A stretch of DNA of 64,000 nt from Lachnospiraceae bacterium (lineage in GTDB: Bacteria > Bacillota > Clostridia > Lachnospirales > Lachnospiraceae): contig JALENY010000010.1 of NCBI GenBank assembly GCA_022767285.1, forward strand, positions 62,001 through 126,000. The letters run 5' to 3'. The translations under genes and the position numbers were made by a program. Under the pieces are notes generated by a model. That model searched no databases, was not told the origin of the DNA, and saw nothing but the letters and a program-made list of their open reading frames with translations. Positions 1 to 7,546 of this stretch are shown here, piece by piece (within the stretch, counting starts at the first letter, position 1; each line of letters begins with the position of its first letter).

Positions 1-59
1 AATTAGAGTGGTCATTTCTGCCTTGTCACTTATATAGAAAAATGATAAATTAGCTTAAC

Positions 60-107
60 AACCGTCGTATCTAAGATTTTTTATCGTAGATGCGGCGGTT
101 TCTTTTT
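60..107 (+). terminator. Rho-independent terminator of an upstream gene
   Basis: Arms 60-76 and 84-100 pair over 17 positions, using three wobble or mismatch positions, around a T-rich loop, and a T-run follows at 101-107. No gene within the window ends before it, so it probably closes a gene left of the window edge. Confidence 0.8.
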
Positions 108-384
108 ATAATAAATTCATTATTTTATTGGTACAAAATCATAAAAAAATGTTAGAATAAAAACAGGATTTTATCAGTAAAAAGAAAAAGGTCGTTTGCT
201 GTGTACAGACAATTATAGAACAAACCAATAAAACAGGCAGACATAGCGGGAAAGAAACAGAAAGCAAACAGTAACAGGAATTAAGAGATAAAATACAACA
301 AAGCGGAAAATCAAGTAGTGAAGTAAAGAATACAGTAAGATGGTGCAGCAAAACAAAGGCTCAAAATAAGAACAGGAGATAAGG
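108..384. other. AT-rich intergenic stretch before the first gene
   Basis: This stretch is strongly A-rich on the + strand and holds no convincing gene. The minus-strand frame through it is a low-complexity Leu/Phe/Cys string. A -10-like TAGAAT lies at 153-158 but has no -35 at normal spacing. AGGAGA at 374-379 is the ribosome binding site of the next gene. Confidence 0.5.
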
Positions 385-1344
385 ATGATTCTTACAGAAG
401 ACAGAAGCTATGTAATTTCTTTGGATATGAAAGAGAGCGATGATGGATCCGGTCTTGGAAATAAGCAGGTGGAACTGGAATTTACCAACCGGGAACTGTT
501 GCATGCGATTATTACCTGCGGCATGCCCATGCAGCGCCTTACACCGGTTTATATGGGTAAGAGGAAAGCAGAGATTTTGTACAAAATATTTCTGGTCGAG
601 GCAGCATTGGAGGCGGAAGGAGATCGACTGAAAAAATCAGGACGAACCATGTATCTGGATTCATCGGAGAAAAGCGTGATCTCTTATTATCTTGGCATGT
701 TCTTCACAAAACTGATCAGTCGAAGGCTGTTCGATGTCGATTACCTGGTTCATTTGAATATGGTGGAAAACATGCAGGGCGATGATTTTATTGATTATTT
801 TTGCAGCGACTGGCGGCAGGATATGATCGGGTTTAAAATTGAAGACAGTTCATGGAGCGTGTGGGAGGCAAAAGGCGGAAGCAACCATAGAGGACCGGCC
901 CTGAAAAAAGGATGTGAGCAGGCGGACAATATTGCCGTAATCAATGGGATAAAGCCCAATCCGGCTGCTGTCTGTATGACTTATTATGATCATGGATATT
1001 TGCAGGCAGTGGTTAAAAAGACAGAAGGAAAAGATGGAGTCCCTGTAACATTCAGGGAAAATCAATTTTTCGAGACATACTATAAGCCACTGCGGGAACT
1101 GTTTCTGGAGCATCGCCTGAAAATTAACAGGGAATTGCAGGAAGTGGAGATTGAAATCCCTGTTCCGGATTTTGGCATGGAAGGAAACGGAAGAAGTGAT
1201 CGAAAACTGTGTATTGGTATGCCGGGGATGACTTTCCGGACAGTGGTTGCACAGCAATATGAAGATGCGGCAAGGTGGGATCGGGAAAAATGGATTCGAC
1301 GTGAGGGTTGTTTCTGTGGAGAAGATATGGTGTATATAAAATGA
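385..1344 (+). CDS. Hypothetical protein with a PD-(D/E)XK nuclease-like core
   Basis: I do not recognise this 319-residue protein by name. Its middle has the pattern of a PD-(D/E)XK nuclease core: Asp146 in a DMIGF strand, then Glu161-Ala-Lys163 in a WEAKGG strand, then Arg169 and Gln179 on a following helix (GCEQADN). This is a motif reading, not a family match. No signal peptide or membrane segment is visible; the C-terminus has two Cys (GCFCGE). The start ATG follows an AGGAGA site at normal distance. Two small genes follow on the same strand, the next about 80 bases downstream, so they may share a transcript. The protein could equally be a non-catalytic relative of the fold. Confidence 0.75.
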   Translation: MILTEDRSYVISLDMKESDDGSGLGNKQVELEFTNRELLHAIITCGMPMQRLTPVYMGKRKAEILYKIFLVEAALEAEGDRLKKSGRTMYLDSSEKSVISYYLGMFFTKLISRRLFDVDYLVHLNMVENMQGDDFIDYFCSDWRQDMIGFKIEDSSWSVWEAKGGSNHRGPALKKGCEQADNIAVINGIKPNPAAVCMTYYDHGYLQAVVKKTEGKDGVPVTFRENQFFETYYKPLRELFLEHRLKINRELQEVEIEIPVPDFGMEGNGRSDRKLCIGMPGMTFRTVVAQQYEDAARWDREKWIRREGCFCGEDMVYIK

Positions 1345-1423
1345 TATAGATGTTGGTATACGAAGGCATGTTGCCCTGCACATTGATATTGGCATCGAAA
1401 TGCAAAAAGAGGAGGATGCGGTC

Positions 1424-1717
1424 ATGAGTGACATCGTAGCGATGCTGGACGAACTGCAGCATAAGGCATTACATAATAAAGAAATAAAACAGCGGATGCT
1501 GGCAACCAGAAAAGAGGCAGAGCCTCTGTCGGCTTTTTGCCGTACCTGCCGGGAATTGGGTTATGAGATCTATGAAATGGATGTGATCTGTGCCGGAGAA
1601 GAGTTTCATGCTGCTATGAAACGAAGTACCAATGGCGGCGGGGAAAATTCCCCCAAGCTGGATTACGAAGATGACTTTTATGAACTGTTTTTTGCCAGTA
1701 TAACGGCCGACAGGTAA
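1424..1717 (+). CDS. Small Nif11-like protein, 97 residues
   Basis: The start was set at 1424 because AGAGGAGG lies nine bases upstream; an in-frame ATG at 1400 has no such site. The N-terminal 65 residues look like a Nif11-type helical domain, with a Leu-rich helix (VAMLDELQHKAL), a Phe-Cys-x-x-Cys stretch near residue 38 and a LGYEIYEMD turn. The tail carries a triple glycine at 71-73 followed by an acidic, aromatic segment (YEDDFYELFF). Nif11-type proteins include leader peptides of ribosomally made peptides, with cleavage after a double glycine, but no maturase or peptidase-transporter is present nearby. Assignment to the family is an inference from pattern; a role cannot be given. Confidence 0.7.
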   Translation: MSDIVAMLDELQHKALHNKEIKQRMLATRKEAEPLSAFCRTCRELGYEIYEMDVICAGEEFHAAMKRSTNGGGENSPKLDYEDDFYELFFASITADR

Positions 1718-1853
1718 TTTGATACGTCATTGACAGCCATAAGTTTATATAATAGCGCAATGAAGGAAAAGAAAGTAGCATGCCTGCTCTGCAAAGCAGA
1801 AATACAGGATTATATTTTATCCGTAGAATGTGACTGAAAGAGGAAACAGAAGA

Positions 1854-2051
1854 ATGAAAGAACGGTTAGAAAATTTTGAAAAAATGCTTGTGGCTGTACA
1901 GGAAAATTATCAGGATACGGCAAACAAAATGGAACATCTGAAATTGGAAGGCAAAGCAAAATCTGCCACTTACCGACAACTGATGGGAAATAAAATAATG
2001 TATCAGAATATGCTGTCCATGTACCGTCTGTACGGATTACTGGAAGATTAG
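1854..2051 (+). CDS. Small hypothetical helical protein, 65 residues
   Basis: A short, charged, almost wholly helical protein (MKERLENFEKML start, QLMGNKIMYQNMLSMYRLYGLL end) with heptad-like spacing of Leu, Met and Tyr, which suggests a coiled-coil or helical hairpin. The ATG at 1854 was chosen over one at 1830 because AGAGGAAAC lies just upstream of it. A terminator begins about 55 bases after the stop. It is the last of three small accessory genes. I do not recognise the function. Confidence 0.65.
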   Translation: MKERLENFEKMLVAVQENYQDTANKMEHLKLEGKAKSATYRQLMGNKIMYQNMLSMYRLYGLLED

Positions 2052-2105
2052 AAGATAAAAACAGAGAAAAAATGAAAGAATATAAAACTGTAAAATTTTA
2101 TAATG

Positions 2106-2157
2106 TCCGAAATTCGGGTATCTGGATTGGATGCCTCCGGATTTCGGATATTTTTAT
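2106..2157 (+). terminator. Rho-independent terminator after the 5' accessory cluster
   Basis: TCCGAAATTCGG (2106-2117) pairs with CCGGATTTCGGA (2137-2148), with one wobble pair, and is followed by a T-rich tract to 2159. It closes the transcript of the three accessory genes upstream and separates them from the broken oxidase gene. Confidence 0.85.
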
Positions 2158-2202
2158 TTGTTGCTGGGGAGCATAAAGTGCGGAGCAGTCGTCTTTCATC
2201 TA

Positions 2203-2235
2203 TGGTGATAGCTGAGTCAGCAGGCATGTCCGCTT
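2203..2235 (+). repeat. 33-bp dispersed repeat, copy 1, at the oxidase break point
   Basis: This 33-bp stretch matches 6940-6972 at 28 of 33 positions. Its right end abuts the point where recognisable multicopper oxidase coding sequence begins (about 2234). The shared core is GTCAGCAG-n-CATGTCCG. In the second copy the core is part of a perfect hairpin; here that hairpin is degraded. Confidence 0.55.
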
Positions 2236-3455
2236 CAGAGGAACGCCGATCCTTCGGGCATATGTGGGTGACCCGGCGAAGATACGTTTGGTTCACGGCG
2301 GAATCAAAGAGACCCATGTATTCCATCTCCATAATCACCAGTGGAGACTGGAGCCGGAAAATCCGGTATCCACTATAATTGATTCCATTACCATAAGCCC
2401 TCAGGAGTGTTATACACTGGATATCCTCTATGGAGCCGGAAGCCGCAATGGAGTTATCGGCGATGTAATTTTTCATTGTCATCTGTATCCGCATTTTCAC
2501 GAAGGAATGTGGACTTTGTGGAGAATTCATGACCGATTTGAGGACGGAAACGGAAAACTGCCGGACGGAACCACGGTTCCTGCCCTTATGCCGCTGAGAG
2601 ATCGCAAATATCCTCCGCTGAAGGATGAACTTCACCCGGGCTATCCTGTTTTTATGAATGGAAAGGTGGGCGGGATGCCGCTGCAGCCGCCCTGCGGAGT
2701 ACTTGACTCGGAAGGAACTCCCACCGTATGTCCCACGCTCTTGGAAACAGCCAATTTTGTAGAACACGCGGCGCTCGGAGCTCTGTATACAGATACCTGC
2801 CCATGCCATACGGCGGAAGAAAAAAGCAGGTGTAAAATCTGCAGTGAGAAAAATCACGGCATGAGGAATCAGCAGGTGAGGAATGTGCTGAGAAGGATGG
2901 CACAGAAGATCAATACGCCGAGCATGATTGTACAGAAAATGGTGCAGACAATGAAACTGGATACAAACAGGATGACGGAGAATGTGATGAGTGTGAGAAA
3001 TACAGCGCAGACGGAGAAAATGGATGTAAAAGATGTAACCTTCCTGGTGACTGTGATAAAGTCAAAGTATTTGAGATTGCTCTCGTTCAGGCAAAAATTA
3101 CCTATAACAAATATGGATGGCATATTCCGGAGACCGTGTGATTTTCCGGACTATGATGCCCGCAGACAAACCGCGAAATGTATCCCTGGCTGTGCACGGA
3201 CATCTGTGGAAAGAGCAGCCGAAAGATCCCTTTTCCAGAGAAATTCCATTACAGGGCGGTATCAGTGTCGGGAACCGTTTTGACATGGAACTGAAAGGAG
3301 GAGCTTCCTGCCCGGGTGACTATCTGTATCGCTCGGGAAGCTTCGGCTGGGATGTGGAATCCGGCATGTGGGGAATCTTCCGCGTTCTGAAGCGTTCCAT
3401 CGGATGCAGATGTCGGGAAATGTGCGGAAAGCTTCTGAAATGTATGAAGCTGTAA
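2234..3455 (+). pseudogene. Broken 3' part of an MnxG-like multicopper oxidase gene
   Basis: Three frames in succession encode pieces of one large cupredoxin protein. From 2234 the frame gives a GDPAKIRLVHGG strand, then HVFHLHNHQW and HCHLYPHFHEGMW, the copper-ligand motifs of multicopper oxidases. Near 2800-2890 the reading moves to another frame with a Cys- and Asp-rich insert and KVFEIALVQAKITYNKYGW, which stops at 3139. A third frame then gives AVHGHLW, PLQGGISVGNRFD and SGMWGIFRV. A stop lies upstream in frame at 2213 and no N-terminal half is present. The order and motifs are those of MnxG-type (Mn(II)-oxidising) proteins, normally more than 1,000 residues long. With a missing 5' end and at least two frame breaks, it cannot make a functional enzyme. 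Confidence 0.85.
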
Positions 3456-3475
3456 CTGAAATCTGCAATCGGTTT

Positions 3476-4399
3476 CTATTTCTCGACAGACAGATCTTCA
3501 ATTAACACTTTCATCTGACCGCCGCAGACCATACCTTCTTCTTCGGCCATATCATTATTCAAGTCTATGGTTACACAGCGCCGCTCTCCGGTTCCAATCA
3601 GGCGGCAGGCATCCCGCAGAACAGCATTTTCGCCGCACCCGCCGCCGATGGTGCCTGCCGTGCGGAAGGTCTGATCTACAGCCATCATAGCACCGGATTT
3701 CACAGGTGTAGATCCGCTGGTCGCGTAAACGATCATAAGTGCTTTTGGAATCTCATTATGAGTAAGAAACTCCAGCAATGGCAGATCAATATTCTCAGCG
3801 GTTAATATGTTTTCCTTTGAGCGGCGGTTCAAATTCTGGCGCCGGCATTGAATCAGCTCTGCAACAATAGAAATCGCAATCTCTTCTATTGTAAGTGCAT
3901 TAATATTTAATCCAATGGGAGAATGGATGGTATCCAGCGCAGCGCGTGGGATACCTTCTTTTTCCAGAAGATTGAAAAGCCCCGCCACCCTGCGTCTGGA
4001 ACCGATCATTCCCAGATATTTCGGGGATAATTCCGGAAGAATAGCCCGCAGACAATCAGCATCGTACCGATGGCCTCGTGTGATGACGGCAACATAATCG
4101 GTTTCATTGATATCAAGGGACTCTATTGCATGTGGAAAAGCATCGCAGATCACATGGGCTGCTTCCGGAAAACGAAGACGGTTGGCAAAAGAGGGCCTGT
4201 CATCCACGACCGTTACCGAAAAACCGAGCTCCGCGGCAAAACGGCACAGTGGTTGCGCAATGTGACCGCACCCCAATAAAATCAGCCGTTCCATGGGAAG
4301 AAAATTGCGAATATAGGTTGTTCCTTCTGCTTCAAAGGTCAATGATGCCGGTTTCCCTTCAAGGACTGACCGGTACAGTTCCTGTAATGGTAATGTCAT
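3476..4399 (-). CDS. XdhC/CoxI family protein with inverted domain order
   Basis: XdhC-type proteins help insert or sulfurate the molybdenum cofactor of xanthine dehydrogenase-like enzymes. Here the Rossmann half comes first: GCGHIAQ at 43-49, DDRPSF at 66-71, GSRRR at 133-137 and SPIGLNI at 160-166. The CoxI-like half follows: SGSTPVKSGAMM at 228-239, GTIGGGCGE at 249-257 and VCGGQM at 291-296. Most family members have the CoxI half at the N-terminus, so the order is inverted. No molybdenum hydroxylase gene is adjacent. AAAGGA precedes the ATG. The gene is transcribed away from uvrB and converges on the oxidase pseudogene, with no clear terminator between them. Confidence 0.85.
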   Translation of the reverse strand: MTLPLQELYRSVLEGKPASLTFEAEGTTYIRNFLPMERLILLGCGHIAQPLCRFAAELGFSVTVVDDRPSFANRLRFPEAAHVICDAFPHAIESLDINETDYVAVITRGHRYDADCLRAILPELSPKYLGMIGSRRRVAGLFNLLEKEGIPRAALDTIHSPIGLNINALTIEEIAISIVAELIQCRRQNLNRRSKENILTAENIDLPLLEFLTHNEIPKALMIVYATSGSTPVKSGAMMAVDQTFRTAGTIGGGCGENAVLRDACRLIGTGERRCVTIDLNNDMAEEEGMVCGGQMKVLIEDLSVEK

Positions 4400-4461
4400 G
4401 TCAGAATCCTTTCTGCTACAATATTATTATAGTGTTTACAAAAAATTTTGATTTCTGTATT

Positions 4462-4488
4462 TTGACACTGTTTACAGATTAGTATAAT
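4462..4488 (+). promoter_or_regulatory. Possible promoter in the xdhC-uvrB intergenic region
   Basis: TTGACA at 4462-4467 and TATAAT at 4483-4488 are both perfect boxes, but the spacer is only 15 bases, shorter than the usual 16-18. A transcript from here would cross a terminator at 4626-4656 before reaching uvrB. Confidence 0.4.
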
Positions 4489-4625
4489 CAATTGTTCTTG
4501 CTGAATCAATAAGGAAAAGCGAAAAAACTAAGGATTCCTTTGGAGATTAACTTGTCAGCGATGAATTACATGGATTCAGTGGCTTTGGACTGGTGGTATA
4601 AATTATGAAATTTTCGTGTGAGAGA

Positions 4626-4656
4626 TATAGAGGTACTTTTGACCTCTATATTTTTT
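4626..4656 (+). terminator. Terminator or attenuator hairpin upstream of uvrB
   Basis: TATAGAGGT (4626-4634) and ACCTCTATA (4642-4650) form a perfect 9-bp stem with a 7-base loop, directly followed by six T. No annotated gene ends here; it sits 55 bases before the uvrB start and 18 bases after a 15-codon open frame. Confidence 0.75.
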
Positions 4657-4710
4657 ATGCCGATTGTGGTATACTATCCGCATCTGCATGGCTTTAAGGA
4701 GAAACAAATC

Positions 4711-6699
4711 ATGGATAAATTCATATTACACTCCGAATATAAACCAACTGGTGACCAGCCACAGGCGATTGAAACTCTTGTAAAAGGGTTCCGGGAAGGC
4801 AATCAATGCCAGACTTTATTAGGAGTTACGGGCTCTGGTAAGACTTTTACCATGGCAAACGTCATTGAACAGTTAAATAAACCAACACTCATAATCGCTC
4901 ACAACAAAACCCTGGCTGCACAGCTCTACGGAGAATTCAAGGAGTTCTTCCCGGAGAATGCGGTGGAGTACTTTGTGTCCTATTACGATTATTACCAGCC
5001 CGAGGCCTATGTTCCGTCTTCCGATACCTACATCGCAAAAGACTCCGCCATCAATGAAGAAATCGACAAACTGCGCCTTTCGGCTACTGCCGCCCTAAGT
5101 GAGCGCCGGGATGTGATTATCGTGTCTTCCGTGTCCTGTATCTATGGTATTGGAAGTCCGAAGGACTATCAGAACATGATCATTTCTCTGCGTCCGGGAA
5201 TGAGCAAAGACCGTGATGAAGTAATCAAAGAACTGATTAACATTCAGTATGACCGCAATGAGATGGATTTTCACCGCGGAACCTTCCGCGTGCGCGGCGA
5301 CGTGGTGGAAATCATACCGGCGGATGCAACGGACTATGCGTATCGTGTGGAATTCTTCGGCGATGAGATTGACCGGATCACAGAGGTTGATGTATTGACC
5401 GGAGAGATAAAATGCGAAATGAACCATGTGGCCATTTTTCCGGCATCTCATTATGTGGTACCACATGAGACCATGGTGGCAGCTACCAATGAGATTGAAA
5501 AGGAATTAAAGGAACGGGTGGCATATTTTAAGGGCGAAGACAAGCTTTTGGAGGCTCAGCGAATTGCGGAGCGGACAAATTTTGATATTGAGATGATGCG
5601 TGAAACGGGATTTTGTTCCGGTATTGAAAATTATTCGAGGTATCTTGCCGGCCTTGCGCCGGGACAGCCGCCCTATACTTTGATGGACTACTTTGGCGAC
5701 GATTATCTGATTATTATTGACGAGTCCCATAAGACCATTCCTCAGGTGGGGGGCATGTTCTCCGGTGATCAGTCCAGAAAAAGCACGTTGGTAGATTACG
5801 GGTTCCGGCTGCCGTCAGCGAAAGATAATCGTCCGCTGAATTTTCAGGAATTTGAGGAACATATTGATCAGATCCTGTTTGTTTCGGCAACTCCGGGAGA
5901 ATATGAGGCGGAACATGAGATGGTTCGTGCGGAGCAGATTATCCGTCCTACCGGACTCCTGGATCCGAAGGTGGAAGTGCGCCCGGTGGAAGGGCAGATC
6001 GATGACCTGATCGGTGAAGTGAACAAAGAGGTGGAACAGGGCAATAAAATCCTGATAACGACCCTGACAAAGCGAATGGCAGAAGATCTGACCGATTATA
6101 TGAAAGAATGCGGCATCCGTGTCCGTTATCTCCATTCCGATATTGATACCCTGGAACGAACAGAGATTATCCGCGATATGCGCCTGGATGTGTTTGATGT
6201 TCTGGTAGGTATCAACCTGCTCCGAGAGGGCCTTGACATTCCGGAAATTACATTGGTGGCTATATTGGATGCGGATAAAGAGGGTTTCCTGCGTTCAGAG
6301 ACATCATTGATCCAGACCATCGGACGGGCAGCGCGGAATGCCGACGGACATGTGATCATGTATGCTGACATTATGACGGATTCCATGAAAAATGCTATCG
6401 AGGAAACAAATCGCCGCCGCGCTATCCAGGAGGTTTATAATAAGGAACACAATATCACACCGCAGACGATTAAGAAGGCAGTTCGCGATCTGATCAGTAT
6501 ATCGAAAGAGGTGGAAAAGACGGAACGTATGCTGGAAAAAGATTTGGAATCTATGAGCCGCAAAGAGCTGGAAAAATTGATCGGGGAAGTTCAGAAGAAG
6601 ATGCGTGCGGCGGCAGCAGAGCTGGATTTTGAGACGGCGGCGGAGCTGCGTGATAAGATGATCGAGTTAAAAAAGAACCTGGATGATCTGGAAGGATAG
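4711..6699 (+). CDS. uvrB: UvrABC excinuclease subunit B
   Basis: UvrB is the DNA damage-verifying helicase-like subunit of nucleotide excision repair; it receives DNA from UvrA and recruits UvrC. The 662-residue product has the usual length. Visible motifs are Walker A GVTGSGKT near 38-45, the beta-hairpin [12 protein letters not shown] that clamps the strand, the DESH box at 337-340, helicase motifs including [22 protein letters not shown], and a C-terminal UVR motif ([17 protein letters not shown]) that contacts UvrC. The start at 4711 has TAAGGAGAAA upstream; the frame is open further 5' but without a site. uvrA, often adjacent, is not in the window. Confidence 0.97.
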   Translation: MDKFILHSEYKPTGDQPQAIETLVKGFREGNQCQTLLGVTGSGKTFTMANVIEQLNKPTLIIAHNKTLAAQLYGEFKEFFPENAVEYFVSYYDYYQPEAYVPSSDTYIAKDSAINEEIDKLRLSATAALSERRDVIIVSSVSCIYGIGSPKDYQNMIISLRPGMSKDRDEVIKELINIQYDRNEMDFHRGTFRVRGDVVEIIPADATDYAYRVEFFGDEIDRITEVDVLTGEIKCEMNHVAIFPASHYVVPHETMVAATNEIEKELKERVAYFKGEDKLLEAQRIAERTNFDIEMMRETGFCSGIENYSRYLAGLAPGQPPYTLMDYFGDDYLIIIDESHKTIPQVGGMFSGDQSRKSTLVDYGFRLPSAKDNRPLNFQEFEEHIDQILFVSATPGEYEAEHEMVRAEQIIRPTGLLDPKVEVRPVEGQIDDLIGEVNKEVEQGNKILITTLTKRMAEDLTDYMKECGIRVRYLHSDIDTLERTEIIRDMRLDVFDVLVGINLLREGLDIPEITLVAILDADKEGFLRSETSLIQTIGRAARNADGHVIMYADIMTDSMKNAIEETNRRRAIQEVYNKEHNITPQTIKKAVRDLISISKEVEKTERMLEKDLESMSRKELEKLIGEVQKKMRAAAAELDFETAAELRDKMIELKKNLDDLEG

Positions 6700-7085
6700 A
6701 GGCATATTTTATTGTGTGCAAGAAAGAGCCGGAGCGCAAACGGAACCGGTGCAGAATGGGAGAACTTGGCGTTACCAGATCAAACTGATTTATGACAAAA
6801 AATTGACAGATTAGTCATAAATGCACAAAATGTTAATTTTTTAACAAGAATGTCGATTGTTGTTTCTTTTTACATGCATATATAGTATAATACTCAATAA
6901 ATAAACCAATCCATGTATGGTGCATTTTTATTAACAATGTGGTGATGTCTGCGTCAGCAGACATGTCCGTTTAGGATAATAAAGATGCAGTATAACAGAA
7001 TGACACTGCAGCAGAAAATAAATACATTGTGAATGGGTTTCACTGCAGACGTTTTTCATGGGGAGTGTACAAAGGAGGAATGGGG
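6700..7085. other. Intergenic region with promoter and second repeat copy
   Basis: This 386-base gap between uvrB and the NfeD gene has no gene. It contains a TATAAT box at 6886-6891 within a very AT-rich tract, the second copy of a 33-bp repeat at 6940-6972, and AAAGGAGG at 7071-7078 serving the next gene. No terminator for uvrB is obvious. Confidence 0.5.
6940..6972 (+). repeat. 33-bp dispersed repeat, copy 2, with hairpin
   Basis: It matches 2203-2235 at 28 of 33 positions. Here TGTCTGC (6946-6952) and GCAGACA (6957-6963) make a perfect 7-bp stem with a GTCA loop. It lies about 50 bases downstream of a TATAAT box, inside the probable leader of the NfeD-SPFH transcript. Confidence 0.5.
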
Positions 7086-7529
7086 ATGGATTTTAATCCG
7101 GCAATATTATGGCTGGCCGCTCTTGTTATATTTATCATAATCGAGATCGCCACAGTGGGACTTGCCACCATCTGGTTTGCCGGCGGAGCGCTGATTGCCG
7201 AGATTGCAGTGCTGCTGCACGCACCATTCTGGCTTCAGGTTGTTTTGTTTTTCACGGTTTCTTTTATCTTGCTGTTGTTTACAAGACCGTTGGCAGTAAA
7301 GTACATAAATAAGAACCGTGTAAAAACGAATGTCGACAGCCTGATCGGAAAGCAGGCAGTTGTGATCGAGCCGATCGATAATGTCAAGGGAGAAGGCAGA
7401 GTTCGTGTCCAGGGTATGGAATGGATGGCAAGAACCCAGGATGACAGTGAAAAACCGGCGGTGGACGATGTGGTGAATATTCAGGCAGTAAAAGGCGTAA
7501 AACTAATTGTGACTGAAGTTAAGAATTGA
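7086..7529 (+). CDS. NfeD family membrane protein
   Basis: A 147-residue member of the NfeD family, short form: two or three N-terminal membrane segments (roughly 5-25 and 35-70) followed by a cytosolic OB-fold domain (LIGKQAVVIEPID to the end). NfeD proteins are typically encoded beside an SPFH/stomatin-like gene and act with it in membrane organisation; the next gene is such a protein, 17 bases downstream. The start at 7086 was chosen because AAAGGAGG ends seven bases before it; an ATG at 7080 is too close to that site, and the upstream extension is not NfeD-like. Confidence 0.9.
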   Translation: MDFNPAILWLAALVIFIIIEIATVGLATIWFAGGALIAEIAVLLHAPFWLQVVLFFTVSFILLLFTRPLAVKYINKNRVKTNVDSLIGKQAVVIEPIDNVKGEGRVRVQGMEWMARTQDDSEKPAVDDVVNIQAVKGVKLIVTEVKN

Positions 7530-7546
7530 GAGAGGAGTTGTTGGGT

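Larger units (their letters stand above)
4400..4710. other. Intergenic region between divergent xdhC-like gene and uvrB
   Basis: This 311-base gap holds a -10 box (TATAAT, read on the minus strand near 4425-4430) for the xdhC-like gene, a + strand promoter candidate at 4462-4488, a 15-codon open frame at 4561-4608 with adjacent Trp codons, a perfect terminator hairpin at 4626-4656, and an extended -10 (TG at 4667-4668, TATACT at 4670-4675) likely to drive uvrB. The 10-mers AGTGTTTACA (4431-4440) and ACTGTTTACA (4467-4476) form a near-identical direct pair. I see no SOS box of the GAAC-N4-GTTC type. Confidence 0.5.

Noticed and set aside
139-351. 70-codon minus-strand frame before the first gene
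   Set aside because: It is a low-complexity Leu/Phe/Cys/Ser string produced by the A-rich + strand, with no ribosome site.
850-1434. 194-codon minus-strand frame antisense to the first gene
   Set aside because: It mirrors the real gene, has no family features and no ribosome site; codon bias fits the + strand.
2048-2857. 269-codon minus-strand frame across the oxidase remnant
   Set aside because: The + strand carries recognisable cupredoxin motifs; the minus frame only survives because the region is decayed.
4400-4710. LexA/SOS box upstream of uvrB
   Set aside because: No GAAC-N4-GTTC or close variant is visible in the intergenic region.
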